DNA from: Candidatus Sulfidibacterium hydrothermale
Lineage (GTDB): Bacteria > Bacteroidota > Bacteroidia > Bacteroidales > F082
Length of the DNA stretch: 64,000 bases
NCBI RefSeq assembly: GCF_020149915.1
Contig: NZ_CP083760.1
Span: 248,001 to 312,000, forward strand
Reading direction: 5' to 3'
Made by a program: the position numbers and the translations under genes. Shown here in pieces: positions 8,499 to 17,853 of the stretch. The notes below the pieces were generated by a model that saw nothing but the letters and a program-made list of their open reading frames with translations, was not told where the DNA came from and did no database searches. Position 1 is the stretch's first letter, and each line of letters begins with the position of its first letter.

Positions 8499-9833
8499 TC
8501 ACAACAGATTGTTGGCCAGGTTGGCCAATTCTGAACGTTCGCCTTTTTCCAGCCGGATGTGGGCATAAATGGCACTTTGTTTCAGCCGGTCGATCAATAC
8601 GGAAAGACCGTTCGACTGCGAGTCGAGATACGGCGTGTCAATTTGATAAATATCGCCGGTAAAGATGATTTTAGTGTTTTCGCCGGCGCGGGTAATGATG
8701 GTTTTAATTTCGTGCGGCGTCAGGTTTTGGGCTTCGTCCACAATAAAAATCACGTTGGAAATACTGCGGCCCCGGATGTAAGCCAGCGGGGTGATCATCA
8801 GTTTTTCCGATTCGATGGCATCGTTAATGCGGCGGTATTCTTTGTCCTGTTCGCCAAACTGGTTTTGAATATATTTCAGGTTGTCCCACAGCGGTTCCAT
8901 GTACGGATTGATTTTTGAATGGACATCGCCCGGCAGATAGCCGATATCTTTGTTGCTGAGCGGCACAATGGGACGTGCCAGATAGATTTGTTTAAAATGA
9001 CGCCGTTGTTCCCAGGCGCCGGCCAAAGCCAGCAGGGTTTTTCCGGTACCGGCCACTCCCTGAAGGGTTACCAGTTTTATTTCCGGATTCAGTATGGCGT
9101 GCAAAGCAAAAACCTGTTCGGCATTACGCGGCATAATCCGTGAAACCGATTGTTTGGCAACTCGTTCAATCCGGCCGGTTACCGGATTGTAAAATGCCAG
9201 AGCAGAAGCTTTATCACTTTTCAGGATAAAATAATGGTTAGGATATGGACGGGCGATGTTCAATTCATCCATAGCGCAAAACCCTTCGGAATACAGCTTG
9301 TCGATGATCTCCGGCTGAACATTTTCCAGTTTTTCTTTTCCGGTATAAAGGGTATTGATATTTTTGATTTTCCCGGTTTCAAAATCTTCGGCCGGAAGGT
9401 TCATGGCCTTGGCTTTCAGCCGCAGGTTAATGTCTTTGCTTACCAGAATTACTTTCCGGTCGGGATGATCTTCTTTCAGTTTTAAAGCTGCATTCAGAAT
9501 GCGATGGTCGGCTTTGTCTTCACCAAAAACTTTCCGGGCATCTTTCCGGCTTTGTTCGTTCATAATTACCCGGAACTTTCCTTTTTCCGGACCGTTTAAT
9601 CGTCGCCAGTTGGTCATGGTCAGTTTTCCGGAAATACTGTCCAAAAACCGGATGAACTCACGGGCTTCAAAATTTTTGGTGTCATTTCCTTTTTTAAAAT
9701 TATCCAGTTCTTCCAAAACAGTAATGGGAATTGCCACGTCATTGTCTTCGAAATTGTTGATGGCATTGTGATTGTAGAGAATAACGGAGGTGTCCAGTAC
9801 AAAGATTTTCTTTTCAGATTTTTTTCCGGCCAT
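8499..9833 (-). CDS. PhoH2-type protein: PIN-domain ribonuclease fused to PhoH ATPase
   Basis: This 444-residue protein has a PIN domain in the first 150 residues: IFVLDTSVILYNH carries the first acidic residue, with IPITVLEELDNFKKG and DHRILNAALKL further on. A PhoH ATPase follows, with Walker A GVAGTGKTLLALA near residue 260, Walker B IFIVDEAQNLT and TGDIYQIDTPYLD. PhoH2 proteins of this design are described as RNA helicase/ribonucleases in mycobacteria. No antitoxin-like gene sits next to it, so a toxin role is not supported by context. It differs clearly from the PIN-less PhoH at 670-1626. Confidence 0.92.
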   Translation of the reverse strand: MAGKKSEKKIFVLDTSVILYNHNAINNFEDNDVAIPITVLEELDNFKKGNDTKNFEAREFIRFLDSISGKLTMTNWRRLNGPEKGKFRVIMNEQSRKDARKVFGEDKADHRILNAALKLKEDHPDRKVILVSKDINLRLKAKAMNLPAEDFETGKIKNINTLYTGKEKLENVQPEIIDKLYSEGFCAMDELNIARPYPNHYFILKSDKASALAFYNPVTGRIERVAKQSVSRIMPRNAEQVFALHAILNPEIKLVTLQGVAGTGKTLLALAGAWEQRRHFKQIYLARPIVPLSNKDIGYLPGDVHSKINPYMEPLWDNLKYIQNQFGEQDKEYRRINDAIESEKLMITPLAYIRGRSISNVIFIVDEAQNLTPHEIKTIITRAGENTKIIFTGDIYQIDTPYLDSQSNGLSVLIDRLKQSAIYAHIRLEKGERSELANLANNLL

Positions 9834-9985
9834 AAGATGGGTTTTATATAAAAAGGCTTCTTTGCCTTAAAAATAACGGGAAAAGATCTCTTTTTTATTT
9901 TGTCGTTTCAGAGTTTCTAACAAATTGAAGTTGACAACGGTTTTTAGGTTATAAAGGGGTTAAAACCTTTCTGTTTCTTTTTCCG

Positions 9986-9993
9986 TACCTTTG
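9986..9993 (+). promoter_or_regulatory. -7 box (TACCTTTG) for polA
   Basis: TACCTTTG lies 20 nt before the polA ATG. A degenerate -33 (TTTCTG, 9968-9973) is possible. Confidence 0.5.
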
Positions 9994-10013
9994 TTTCCCA
10001 ATCGAAAAAAAAG

Positions 10014-12773
10014 ATGGAGAACGAAAAAAAACTGTTTCTGCTGGATGCCATGGCATTGATTTATCGGGCTTATTTTGCCATGAGCCGCAATCCGCAAATT
10101 AACTCTAAAGGATTGAACACTTCAGCGATTCTGGGTTTTGCCAATACGTTGCTGGAGATTTTAAAACATGAAAATCCCACCCATATCGGCGTGGCTTTTG
10201 ATACCATGGCGCCTACACAACGGCACGAAGACTTTGCCGAATACAAAGCCAATCGCGAGAAAATGCCCGAAGACCTGGCCGCGGCCATTCCTTATGTGAA
10301 AGAACTCCTGGATGCCCTGAACATTCCGGTATTGTTGCTCGATGGTTACGAAGCTGATGATATTATCGGAACACTGGCCAAAAAAGCGGAGAAAAAAGGT
10401 TTTATCACTTATATGATGACTCCCGATAAAGATTTCGGACAATTGGTATCAGATAAAATCTTTATGTATAAACCTTCACGTAATGGGAAACCGGCCGAAA
10501 TATGGGGGCCGAAAGAAGTTTGTGAGCGGTACGGAATAGAACGTCCCGAACAGTTCATTGATATTCTTGGATTGTGGGGCGATGCGGTGGATAATATTCC
10601 CGGTGTACCGGGCATTGGCGAAAAAACGGCTGCCAAACTCATTGCACAGTTCGGTTCCATTGAAAACCTGCTGAAAAACACACATCAACTCAAAGGAAAA
10701 CTACGCGAAAACCTGGAAAAGTATGCCGACCAGGCACTGCAGTCCAAACAACTGGCCACTATCCTTACCGATGTACCGTTGCCTTTTGAGCCGGAAAAAC
10801 TCAAAATGGGGGCTCCGGATCACGAAGCACTCAAAAAACTTTTTGAAGAACTGGAATTCCGCACATTTGCCAAACGCTTTTTTACCTGGCTATCTTTGCA
10901 ACAACCTCAGGGAAATTATGAGCAAGGAGAGCTTTTTCCCGTTTCTGAAGAAGTCGAAATCAAAACGATCCACACAACACCGCATACTTATCATTTAATT
11001 GATACCCCCGAAAAAGCCCGGATGCTGGCCGGTGAACTGAAAAAACAAAAAGCCTTTTGTTTTGACACCGAAACCACAGGCTTGGATCCCGACAAAGCCG
11101 AAATTGTGGGTATTTCCTTTTCGTGGAAAGCACACGAAGCCTACTATGTACCGTTATCCGATAATTATCACCGGGCTACACAGCAATTGGCGGTTTTTAA
11201 AGAGGTGCTTGAAAACGAAAAGATTGAAAAAACAGGACAAAACATCAAGTTTGACATTTCTATTTTACGTTGGTATGATATTGTGGTAAAGGGACCGCTT
11301 TTCGATACCATGATTGCCCATTATCTGCTGGAACCCGACCGTCGGCATAATATGGATTATCTGGCTGAAACCTACCTGAATTACAAACCGGTTTCCATTG
11401 AGAGCCTGATTGGGAAAAAGGGGAAAAAGCAAGGCAGCATGCGTGATGTTCCGTTGGAAGAAATTAAAGAATATGCCGCTGAAGATGCCGATATTACCTG
11501 GCAGCTTCGTAAAGTTTTGGAACCGAAATTGAAAGAAACCGGAACCGAAAAGTTGTTTTTTGAAACCGAAATGCCGCTGGTGCCCGTGCTGGCATCCATG
11601 GAAGCCGAAGGCGTGAAACTGGATACAGAAACGCTCGCCCGGTTTAGTGAAGAACTGACCATTGAAATTGCTTTGATGGAAAAAGAGATTTATGAAATGG
11701 CCGGTATGGAATTTAATATTGCATCGCCCAAACAACTGGGCGAAGTGCTTTTTGACCGGCTTCAGCTTTCCGGAAAGCCGAAAAAAACCAAAACCGGTCA
11801 GTATTCCACCAGCGAAGATGTGCTTACCAAATTGGCTTATCGACATCCCATTGCGGAAAAAATATTGGAATACCGTTCGCTGACCAAGCTCAAATCGACT
11901 TATGTGGATGCTTTGCCCAAGCTGGTATCCCAGCGCGATGGCCGCATACATACTTCGTACAACCAGGCAGTAGCTGCTACGGGACGGCTGAGTTCGAACA
12001 ATCCTAATTTGCAGAATATTCCTATCCGTACCGAACGTGGGCGGGAGATCCGCAAAGCATTTGTACCGCGGAACAAAGAATATATTTTACTGGCCGCCGA
12101 TTATTCACAAATCGAATTGCGTATCATTGCTCATTTGAGTCGTGATGAGGGCATGATGGAGGCTTTTCGTAAAGGGTTGGATATTCATACCGCCACGGCT
12201 GCACGGGTGTATGGTGTGCCGGTAGATCAGGTTACCCGCGAGATGCGGCGTCATGCCAAAACAGTGAATTTTGGTATTATTTATGGCATCTCGGCCTTTG
12301 GTCTTTCCGAACGGTTGAAAATTCCGCGCCGCGAAGCGGCCGAAATAATCAAAAATTATTTCGAGAAGTATCCCGGCATCCGGCAATATATGGATAATAC
12401 CATTGCTTTTGCCCGTGAACATGGCTATGTAGAAACCATCCTTGGCCGTCGCCGTTACCTCAAAGACATCAATTCAGCCAATAGCGTAGTACGGTCTTAT
12501 GCCGAACGAAATGCTATTAATGCCCCTGTTCAGGGTTCTTCGGCTGATATGATCAAGATCGCCATGATTCGTATCTTCGATGAAATGCAGAAAAAACAGA
12601 TGAAGTCGAAAATGATTCTGCAAGTACATGACGAACTGGTTTTTGATGCCCATAAAGAAGAAGTGGAAATGCTTAAACAGCTGGTGGAAGACAAAATGAA
12701 AAATGCCTTGCCGCTGGATGTTCCGGTTATCGTGGATATTAACACCGGAAACAATTGGCTTGAAGCACATTAG
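10014..12773 (+). CDS. polA: DNA polymerase I
   Basis: This 919-residue enzyme acts in Okazaki-fragment processing and repair. The 5'-nuclease domain covers about residues 1-290 (DGYEADDIIGTLA, TPDKDFGQLV, WGDAVDNIPGVPGIGEKTA). The 3'-5' exonuclease domain starts near 340 with FDTETTGLD, has GQNIKFDISIL and ends with YAAEDADIT. All DEDD-type acidic residues therefore appear present and proofreading is likely, unlike in Taq-type enzymes. Polymerase motifs are A (DYSQIELRI, about 695), B (RRHAKTVNFGIIYG, about 746) and C (VHDELV, about 872). Confidence 0.97.
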   Translation: MENEKKLFLLDAMALIYRAYFAMSRNPQINSKGLNTSAILGFANTLLEILKHENPTHIGVAFDTMAPTQRHEDFAEYKANREKMPEDLAAAIPYVKELLDALNIPVLLLDGYEADDIIGTLAKKAEKKGFITYMMTPDKDFGQLVSDKIFMYKPSRNGKPAEIWGPKEVCERYGIERPEQFIDILGLWGDAVDNIPGVPGIGEKTAAKLIAQFGSIENLLKNTHQLKGKLRENLEKYADQALQSKQLATILTDVPLPFEPEKLKMGAPDHEALKKLFEELEFRTFAKRFFTWLSLQQPQGNYEQGELFPVSEEVEIKTIHTTPHTYHLIDTPEKARMLAGELKKQKAFCFDTETTGLDPDKAEIVGISFSWKAHEAYYVPLSDNYHRATQQLAVFKEVLENEKIEKTGQNIKFDISILRWYDIVVKGPLFDTMIAHYLLEPDRRHNMDYLAETYLNYKPVSIESLIGKKGKKQGSMRDVPLEEIKEYAAEDADITWQLRKVLEPKLKETGTEKLFFETEMPLVPVLASMEAEGVKLDTETLARFSEELTIEIALMEKEIYEMAGMEFNIASPKQLGEVLFDRLQLSGKPKKTKTGQYSTSEDVLTKLAYRHPIAEKILEYRSLTKLKSTYVDALPKLVSQRDGRIHTSYNQAVAATGRLSSNNPNLQNIPIRTERGREIRKAFVPRNKEYILLAADYSQIELRIIAHLSRDEGMMEAFRKGLDIHTATAARVYGVPVDQVTREMRRHAKTVNFGIIYGISAFGLSERLKIPRREAAEIIKNYFEKYPGIRQYMDNTIAFAREHGYVETILGRRRYLKDINSANSVVRSYAERNAINAPVQGSSADMIKIAMIRIFDEMQKKQMKSKMILQVHDELVFDAHKEEVEMLKQLVEDKMKNALPLDVPVIVDINTGNNWLEAH

Positions 12774-12888
12774 TTTTCGGTTCGGCTTATTCCTGAGTTC
12801 ATCCGGATGGTAAAAAATGCTTTTTTGAAATGTTTTGTCCGGTTTTAAAATACGAAAAACCCTTACCGGCCGGTCGTACAAAAAGTGT

Positions 12889-12896
12889 TATTTTTG
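12889..12896 (+). promoter_or_regulatory. -7 box (TATTTTTG) for glyA
   Basis: TATTTTTG lies 37 nt before the ATG at 12934 and inside the longer upstream reading frame, which supports the downstream start. Confidence 0.5.
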
Positions 12897-12933
12897 TTAC
12901 CTGATTTTGCCACAACGATTTAAAAATATTACC

Positions 12934-14214
12934 ATGGAAAGAGACCAAAAAATATTCGACCTGATAAAACAGGAAAAAGAACGCCAAATGCACGGCATCG
13001 AGCTGATTGCTTCCGAAAACTTTGTAAGTGACCAGGTACTCGAGGCCATGGGTTCGGTAATGACCAATAAATATGCCGAGGGGTATCCCGGAAAACGTTA
13101 TTATGGCGGTTGCGAAGTGGTGGACCAGTCTGAACAGATTGCCATCGACCGTGCCCGCGAACTTTTTAATGCCGAATATGCCAATGTACAACCCCATTCG
13201 GGTGCCCAGGCTAACATGGCTGTGCTGATGGCTTGCCTGAAACCCGGCGATACTTTTATGGGTCTCGACCTGTCGCACGGTGGTCACCTGTCGCACGGCT
13301 CGCACGTTAACTCTTCGGGAATTTTATACCGTCCGGTAGCCTACAAAGTAAAAGAAGATACCGGCATGGTAGATTATGACGAAATGGAAGCCATTGCCAA
13401 AAAAGAAAAACCCAAGTTGATTATTGCCGGTGCTTCGGCTTACTCGCGCGACTGGGATTATGAACGTATGCGTGCCATCGCCGACGAAGTGGGCGCTATC
13501 CTGATGGCTGACATTGCTCACCCTGCCGGGTTGATTGCCAAAGGTCTGTTGAACGACCCGATAGAATATTGCCACATTGTAACTACCACTACCCATAAAA
13601 CCCTGCGTGGTCCGCGTGGCGGCATGATTTTGATGGGCGAAGATTTTGAAAACCCGTGGGGATTGAAAACACCCAAAGGAGTTACCAAAATGATGTCGGC
13701 TGTACTTAATTCAGCAGTTTTCCCGGGTATTCAAGGTGGTCCGCTCGAACATGTTATTGCGGCTAAAGCGGTGGCTTTTGGTGAAGCACTTACCGACAGC
13801 TATTTTGAATATACTTTACAAGTGAAGAAAAATGCCCAGGTAATGGCTAAAGCTTTTATCGACAGAGGATATCATGTAATTTCCGGTGGTACCGACAATC
13901 ATTTGATGCTGATCGATTTGCGGAGTAAATTCCCTGAAATTACCGGAAAACAGGTGGAAAACACCCTTGTCAGAGCCGATATCACCGTGAATAAAAACAT
14001 GGTTCCGTTCGACAGCCGCTCGCCGTTTAAAACCAGCGGCCTGCGCGTGGGAACTCCGGCCATTACTACCCGCGGACTCAAAGAAGAACACATGGAACCC
14101 ATTGTGGAGATGATTGACGAAGTCATCAGCAATATTGAAGACGAAACCGTTTTAGCCGGTGTGAAAAAACGGGTGAACGAAATGATGGCCGATTTTCCGT
14201 TGTTTGCTTATTAA
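12934..14214 (+). CDS. glyA: Serine hydroxymethyltransferase
   Basis: Interconverts serine and glycine with tetrahydrofolate, feeding one-carbon units to purine and thymidylate synthesis. I start at ATG 12934 ([14 protein letters not shown]), giving 426 residues, the normal family length; the 33 codons further upstream cross the promoter box. Visible motifs are [32 protein letters not shown], the PLP-lysine motif [14 protein letters not shown] near residue 225, and [14 protein letters not shown]. It is a single gene with a strong terminator. Confidence 0.97.
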   Translation: MERDQKIFDLIKQEKERQMHGIELIASENFVSDQVLEAMGSVMTNKYAEGYPGKRYYGGCEVVDQSEQIAIDRARELFNAEYANVQPHSGAQANMAVLMACLKPGDTFMGLDLSHGGHLSHGSHVNSSGILYRPVAYKVKEDTGMVDYDEMEAIAKKEKPKLIIAGASAYSRDWDYERMRAIADEVGAILMADIAHPAGLIAKGLLNDPIEYCHIVTTTTHKTLRGPRGGMILMGEDFENPWGLKTPKGVTKMMSAVLNSAVFPGIQGGPLEHVIAAKAVAFGEALTDSYFEYTLQVKKNAQVMAKAFIDRGYHVISGGTDNHLMLIDLRSKFPEITGKQVENTLVRADITVNKNMVPFDSRSPFKTSGLRVGTPAITTRGLKEEHMEPIVEMIDEVISNIEDETVLAGVKKRVNEMMADFPLFAY

Positions 14215-14240
14215 GCAGAATCCGGAAATAGAAAAAGATT

Positions 14241-14276
14241 AAACAGGCATACATTTTATGTGTGCCTGTTTTTTTG
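14241..14276 (+). terminator. Rho-independent terminator after glyA
   Basis: AAACAGGCA (14241-14249) pairs with TGCCTGTTT (14263-14271); the stem extends inward through ACA/TGT and is followed by T residues. Confidence 0.85.
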
Positions 14277-14582
14277 TGGCTTTTTGAAAAGATACCAGAC
14301 AAATACGGAAGTCCTTTTCGGATTGAAATAAACCAAAAATGCATTTTGATATTTAATTGTTATAAAAAATTCACCCCATTATTTTGCTGTATTGAAGGCA
14401 GGTTAATCAAAAGAAATTTGTTTGATGATTTAGGATTTAAATTTTTCATTGGTTGATAAATTTTTCACAGATTGAATCTGAATACAGCCCTATTCGTAAA
14501 AAAAGTTATTTTAATCCTTTCTTTATAGCTTCATAAATCATTTTATTACAACTGGTTGTGTTTTAAATCGAGTTTGGCTAGA
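14277..14582. other. AT-rich intergenic stretch, nothing recognised
   Basis: About 300 nt between the glyA terminator and the CRP-type palindrome. No convincing reading frame, tRNA or hairpin was seen. Confidence 0.4.
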
Positions 14583-14598
14583 TGTGATAAAAATCACA
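14583..14598 (+). promoter_or_regulatory. CRP/FNR-type palindrome upstream of the FadL-like gene
   Basis: TGTGATAAAAATCACA is a perfect TGTGA-N6-TCACA site, and the flanking TTT extends the match to the classic CRP consensus. It lies 90 nt upstream of the ATG at 14688. No clear TAnnTTTG box lies between, as might be expected for an activator-dependent promoter. The binding protein is inferred only. Confidence 0.55.
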
Positions 14599-14687
14599 TT
14601 TTATTGTGACGATAAGACCCTTCCGTGCGAAATATATTCTCTAACATTGTACTCGTATTTAAAAATTATATATTTAAATTATTTGTT

Positions 14688-15983
14688 ATGAAAAGGAAAA
14701 TATTATTCATTTTATTGGCGATGACAACGAGTTTTGCTTTTGCACAAACCGGTCATCTGATGCAGGGAATAGGAGCTTTTAACATGTCTATGGGTGGAGC
14801 TTCTACCGGACAGCCTTTGGATATCGAAGGGGCTTTACAATGGAATCCGGCTTCTATTTCGGTTTTTAACCATAAAATCATCTCTTTTGATGTGGGGTTA
14901 ATGGCTTCTTCCCCTACGATCTATTCTACAGTTCCGACACAAACCGGAACTTATATCAGTGGTTCTACAGAAGATGACAAAGGAATTTCTCCTTTGCCGG
15001 CTTTGGCCATGGTATTCGGAAAAGAAAACAGCAAACATACTTTTGGTGTTTCTGTTTTCGGTGTCAGTGGTTTTGGCGTTACTTTTCCGGAAAGCACGAC
15101 CAATCCGATCAACTTTCCGCAAAGCATGGGCGGCTTTGGCCGTTTGGAATCCAATTACATGCTGTTGCAGGTAGGTTTTACTTATGCGTATCAGATTTCG
15201 GACAACTTCTCCGTCGGTATTGAGCCCACCATCGATTATGCTTCTTTAAAAGTAAATCCGAACCCGCTGGCTTCTCCCAGCCAGACTTTGGGATATCCCA
15301 ATTCTGATAATGCTTCTGCTTTCGGATTTGGCGGACAGATTGGAGTGTTTTACCGTTCGGATTTCGGATTTAAAATGGGGGTTTCTTACAAAACAGAACA
15401 ATATTTCAGTGATTTGACTTTCTCAAATACTTATCTGGATGGTTCTCCGGCTCCTGAAAATAAATTCAAAATGAACTTTCCGTCTATTTTTTCTGTCGGT
15501 GTGGGATATTCTACCGATAAATTTGATTTTGCACTGGATTACAGAAGAATCTTTTATGAAAATACGGATGGTTTTGAAAATACCGGATGGACAGAAACCG
15601 GAGCTGTTGCCGGTTTTGGCTGGAAAAACATTAGCGTTCTGTCTGTGGGATTGCAGTTGAAACTGATCAATAAATTACCTTTCCGGTTCGGTTATACCTA
15701 TAACGACAATCCTATTGATAGCGATGTGGCAATGTATTCTGTAGAGGCTCCGGCTGTAGTTAAAAATGCCTTTCAGTTTGGTTTTGGATATATTGTCAAC
15801 AAACATATTACCATTAATGCAGCATTTCATCATGGAACAAGTTCCGGAAAAACTTCCGGTCCGTTGTTAAATCCGTCAATGGTTTCTTCTACCAATCCTT
15901 ATGGAGCAATACCGGGTTCCGATGTGTCTTATGACATGACGACCAATATGGTAATGTTTGGATTTAGCTATACTTTCGATTAA
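14688..15983 (+). CDS. OmpP1/FadL/TodX family outer membrane protein
   Basis: I start at ATG 14688, which gives a clean signal peptide (MKRKILFILLAMTTSFAFAQ) and 431 residues. The mature N-terminus, GIGAFNMSMGGAS and LDIEGALQWNPASIS, matches the FadL/OmpP1 pattern in which an N-terminal plug is followed by a 14-strand barrel. The protein ends in FGFSYTFD with a penultimate aromatic residue, typical of barrel proteins. Members import long-chain fatty acids or aromatic hydrocarbons; the substrate here is not readable. A CRP-type palindrome upstream suggests control by carbon or redox state. Confidence 0.88.
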   Translation: MKRKILFILLAMTTSFAFAQTGHLMQGIGAFNMSMGGASTGQPLDIEGALQWNPASISVFNHKIISFDVGLMASSPTIYSTVPTQTGTYISGSTEDDKGISPLPALAMVFGKENSKHTFGVSVFGVSGFGVTFPESTTNPINFPQSMGGFGRLESNYMLLQVGFTYAYQISDNFSVGIEPTIDYASLKVNPNPLASPSQTLGYPNSDNASAFGFGGQIGVFYRSDFGFKMGVSYKTEQYFSDLTFSNTYLDGSPAPENKFKMNFPSIFSVGVGYSTDKFDFALDYRRIFYENTDGFENTGWTETGAVAGFGWKNISVLSVGLQLKLINKLPFRFGYTYNDNPIDSDVAMYSVEAPAVVKNAFQFGFGYIVNKHITINAAFHHGTSSGKTSGPLLNPSMVSSTNPYGAIPGSDVSYDMTTNMVMFGFSYTFD

Positions 15984-16006
15984 CGATAATAAATTTTTGT
16001 TCAATT

Positions 16007-16042
16007 AAAAGGCTGTCTGATTTTTTCAGACAGCCTTTTTTA
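16007..16042 (+). terminator. Rho-independent terminator after the FadL-like gene
   Basis: A perfect 14-bp stem joins 16007-16020 (AAAAGGCTGTCTGA) and 16026-16039 with a T5 loop, followed by further T residues. Confidence 0.9.
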
Positions 16043-16188
16043 TAGCTGTTGTTTTCTGCGAAAACAGAAATATTGTCAATTGTATTTTAAAATGCACTAT
16101 TAGCGCATTTTGATTTTCAATCGGTATAAATAAACAGTTTGGCCGTTAAAGAATGGAAAGATTCGTTTAAATACTGGAATTTTCTGAT

Positions 16189-16196
16189 TACATTTG
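16189..16196 (+). promoter_or_regulatory. -7 box (TACATTTG) for the SixA-like phosphatase
   Basis: TACATTTG predicts a start of transcription near 16203. That leaves room for the ATG at 16225 but almost none for the TTG at 16207. Confidence 0.55.
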
Positions 16197-16224
16197 TTCA
16201 GTATCATTGGAAAACCGGAAATTC

Positions 16225-16737
16225 ATGAAAACACTGTACATTGTCCGTCATGCTAAATCGTCGTGGGACGATTTATCGGCTTCTGATCACGATCGCGAAT
16301 TGTTGCCTGTAGGTATTCAACGAACCCGGAAAGTGGCGGCCTGGCTGAAATCACGGAATGTTTTTCCTGATAAAATTATCAGCAGTACCGCTACAAGAGC
16401 GTATGAAACAGCTCGTTTGCTGGCAGAAGGAATCGGTTTTCCGGTAGAGAAGATCGAAACTACCCGCGCCTTGTACGGTGCCGGGCCGGAAGAAGCGGAA
16501 GCGCTTCTGTTCGAGCTCCCCGACGCAGTGAATAGCGTGATGATGGTAGGACACAATCCCGGTTTTACCGAATGGGTCAACGAATTTTTGGAATATTCCC
16601 GGCAAATACATAATCTGCCGACTTCTGCGGTGGCGGCCGTTCGGTTTGATACCAACCGGTGGGAAGAGCTGTCTCTTGCAAATTCCACTGTGGAATTTAT
16701 CATCACTCCAAAAATGTTGAAAAAGAAAAAATTTTAA
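16225..16737 (+). CDS. SixA-like histidine phosphatase
   Basis: From ATG 16225 the protein is 170 residues. It opens with KTLYIVRHAKSSW, the RHG-type catalytic histidine motif of the histidine phosphatase superfamily in its SixA form, followed by SDHDRELLPVG, SSTATRAYETARLLAEG and VGHNPGF with the second catalytic His. SixA of Escherichia coli dephosphorylates phosphohistidine proteins; most Bacteroidota homologues have no proven substrate. It is probably its own transcription unit, upstream of murQ. Confidence 0.9.
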   Translation: MKTLYIVRHAKSSWDDLSASDHDRELLPVGIQRTRKVAAWLKSRNVFPDKIISSTATRAYETARLLAEGIGFPVEKIETTRALYGAGPEEAEALLFELPDAVNSVMMVGHNPGFTEWVNEFLEYSRQIHNLPTSAVAAVRFDTNRWEELSLANSTVEFIITPKMLKKKKF

Positions 16738-16851
16738 CCGTTGGCCATTTATCCCGTCCGGCAGTATTTCATATTTCTAACCTTATCCGGTAAATTTGTT
16801 AAAATTCTTAATAACCGGTTGAAACCATTTACTATAAGTTCGATTTTTAAA

Positions 16852-16859
16852 TAAGTTTG
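16852..16859 (+). promoter_or_regulatory. -7 box (TAAGTTTG) for murQ
   Basis: TAAGTTTG lies 41 nt before the murQ ATG at 16901. Confidence 0.45.
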
Positions 16860-16900
16860 CACTTGCAAAGCAGGTGGCAGCCTCAAAAACAGCAAATTGT

Positions 16901-17719
16901 ATGAAGAAATTTCAAAACATTACCGAATCACCTTCTCTGTATGATAACATTGACCAGTGGCCGGTCAGGCAGATTTTGGAAACCATGAATAAAGAAGACC
17001 AGACGGTTCCGCTGGCAGTAAAAAAACAAATTCCGCAAATCGAAAAACTGGTGATTGCGCTCACCGAACGGATTAAATCGGGCGGGCGGCTTTTTTATCT
17101 TGGTGCCGGCACCAGCGGCCGTTTGGGAATTTTGGATGCTTCTGAGATTCCTCCCACTTTCGGAGCTCCGTACGATTTGGTTATCGGCCTGATTGCCGGT
17201 GGCGATACGGCCATCCGCAAGGCGGTAGAATCGGCCGAAGACGACCCCGACCAATCGTGGAAAGATATGGAACCCTATCACCCGACAGCCAAAGATACCG
17301 TAGTGGGTATTGCTGCGTCCGGACGAACACCGTATGTGATTGGCGGCGTAACCCGTGCCCGCAAAGAAGGTTTGCTGACGGCCTGTATTACCAATAATCC
17401 CGGAACAAAACTGGCAGCGGCTGTGGATATTCCCATCGAAGTGATTGTCGGACCGGAATTTATTACCGGAAGTACCCGCATGAAATCGGGAACCAGTGCC
17501 AAGTTGGTGTTGAACATGATTACTACCGGAACCATGATCCGGCTCGGACGGGTGAAGGGAAATAAAATGGTGGATATGCAGCTTACCAATCAGAAACTGG
17601 TGGAACGTGGTACCCGGATGATTGTGGAAGAAACCGGACTGGAACCTGCTGAAGCCAAACGGCTTTTGCTGTTGTACGGTTCGGTTCGGGCTGTTTTGGA
17701 CTCGTTGAAAAACAAGTAA
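16901..17719 (+). CDS. murQ: N-acetylmuramic acid 6-phosphate etherase
   Basis: MurQ cleaves the lactyl ether of MurNAc-6-phosphate to GlcNAc-6-phosphate and D-lactate in cytoplasmic peptidoglycan recycling. I start at ATG 16901 (MKKFQNITESPSLYDNIDQ); the nine codons before it are unlikely. The 272 residues contain GGRLFYLGAGTSGRLGILDASE near residue 65, the SIS-fold DTVVGIAASGRTPYV near residue 135, and VGPEFITGSTRMKSGTS, the family signature, near residue 190. The neighbouring GH3/beta-lactamase fusion is a plausible upstream supplier of muropeptide sugars. Confidence 0.95.
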   Translation: MKKFQNITESPSLYDNIDQWPVRQILETMNKEDQTVPLAVKKQIPQIEKLVIALTERIKSGGRLFYLGAGTSGRLGILDASEIPPTFGAPYDLVIGLIAGGDTAIRKAVESAEDDPDQSWKDMEPYHPTAKDTVVGIAASGRTPYVIGGVTRARKEGLLTACITNNPGTKLAAAVDIPIEVIVGPEFITGSTRMKSGTSAKLVLNMITTGTMIRLGRVKGNKMVDMQLTNQKLVERGTRMIVEETGLEPAEAKRLLLLYGSVRAVLDSLKNK

Positions 17720-17853
17720 TTTGAGAGAAGCGGGAAGAAGGAAGTGGGAAGAAAAAATTCTGTTATCGGGCTTTTGATTTTTTTGAACAAGGTACGATGA
17801 ACCCAAAATAATTGATCAACCGAAATGGTAGTAAAACCGCAAAATAAAAAGAA

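Noticed and set aside
11265-11951. 228-codon minus-strand ORF
   Set aside because: It lies entirely antisense within polA and is a shadow of biased codon use.
16207-16224. TTG start of the SixA-like gene
   Set aside because: The -7 box at 16189-16196 predicts transcription from about 16203, which leaves no leader for this start.
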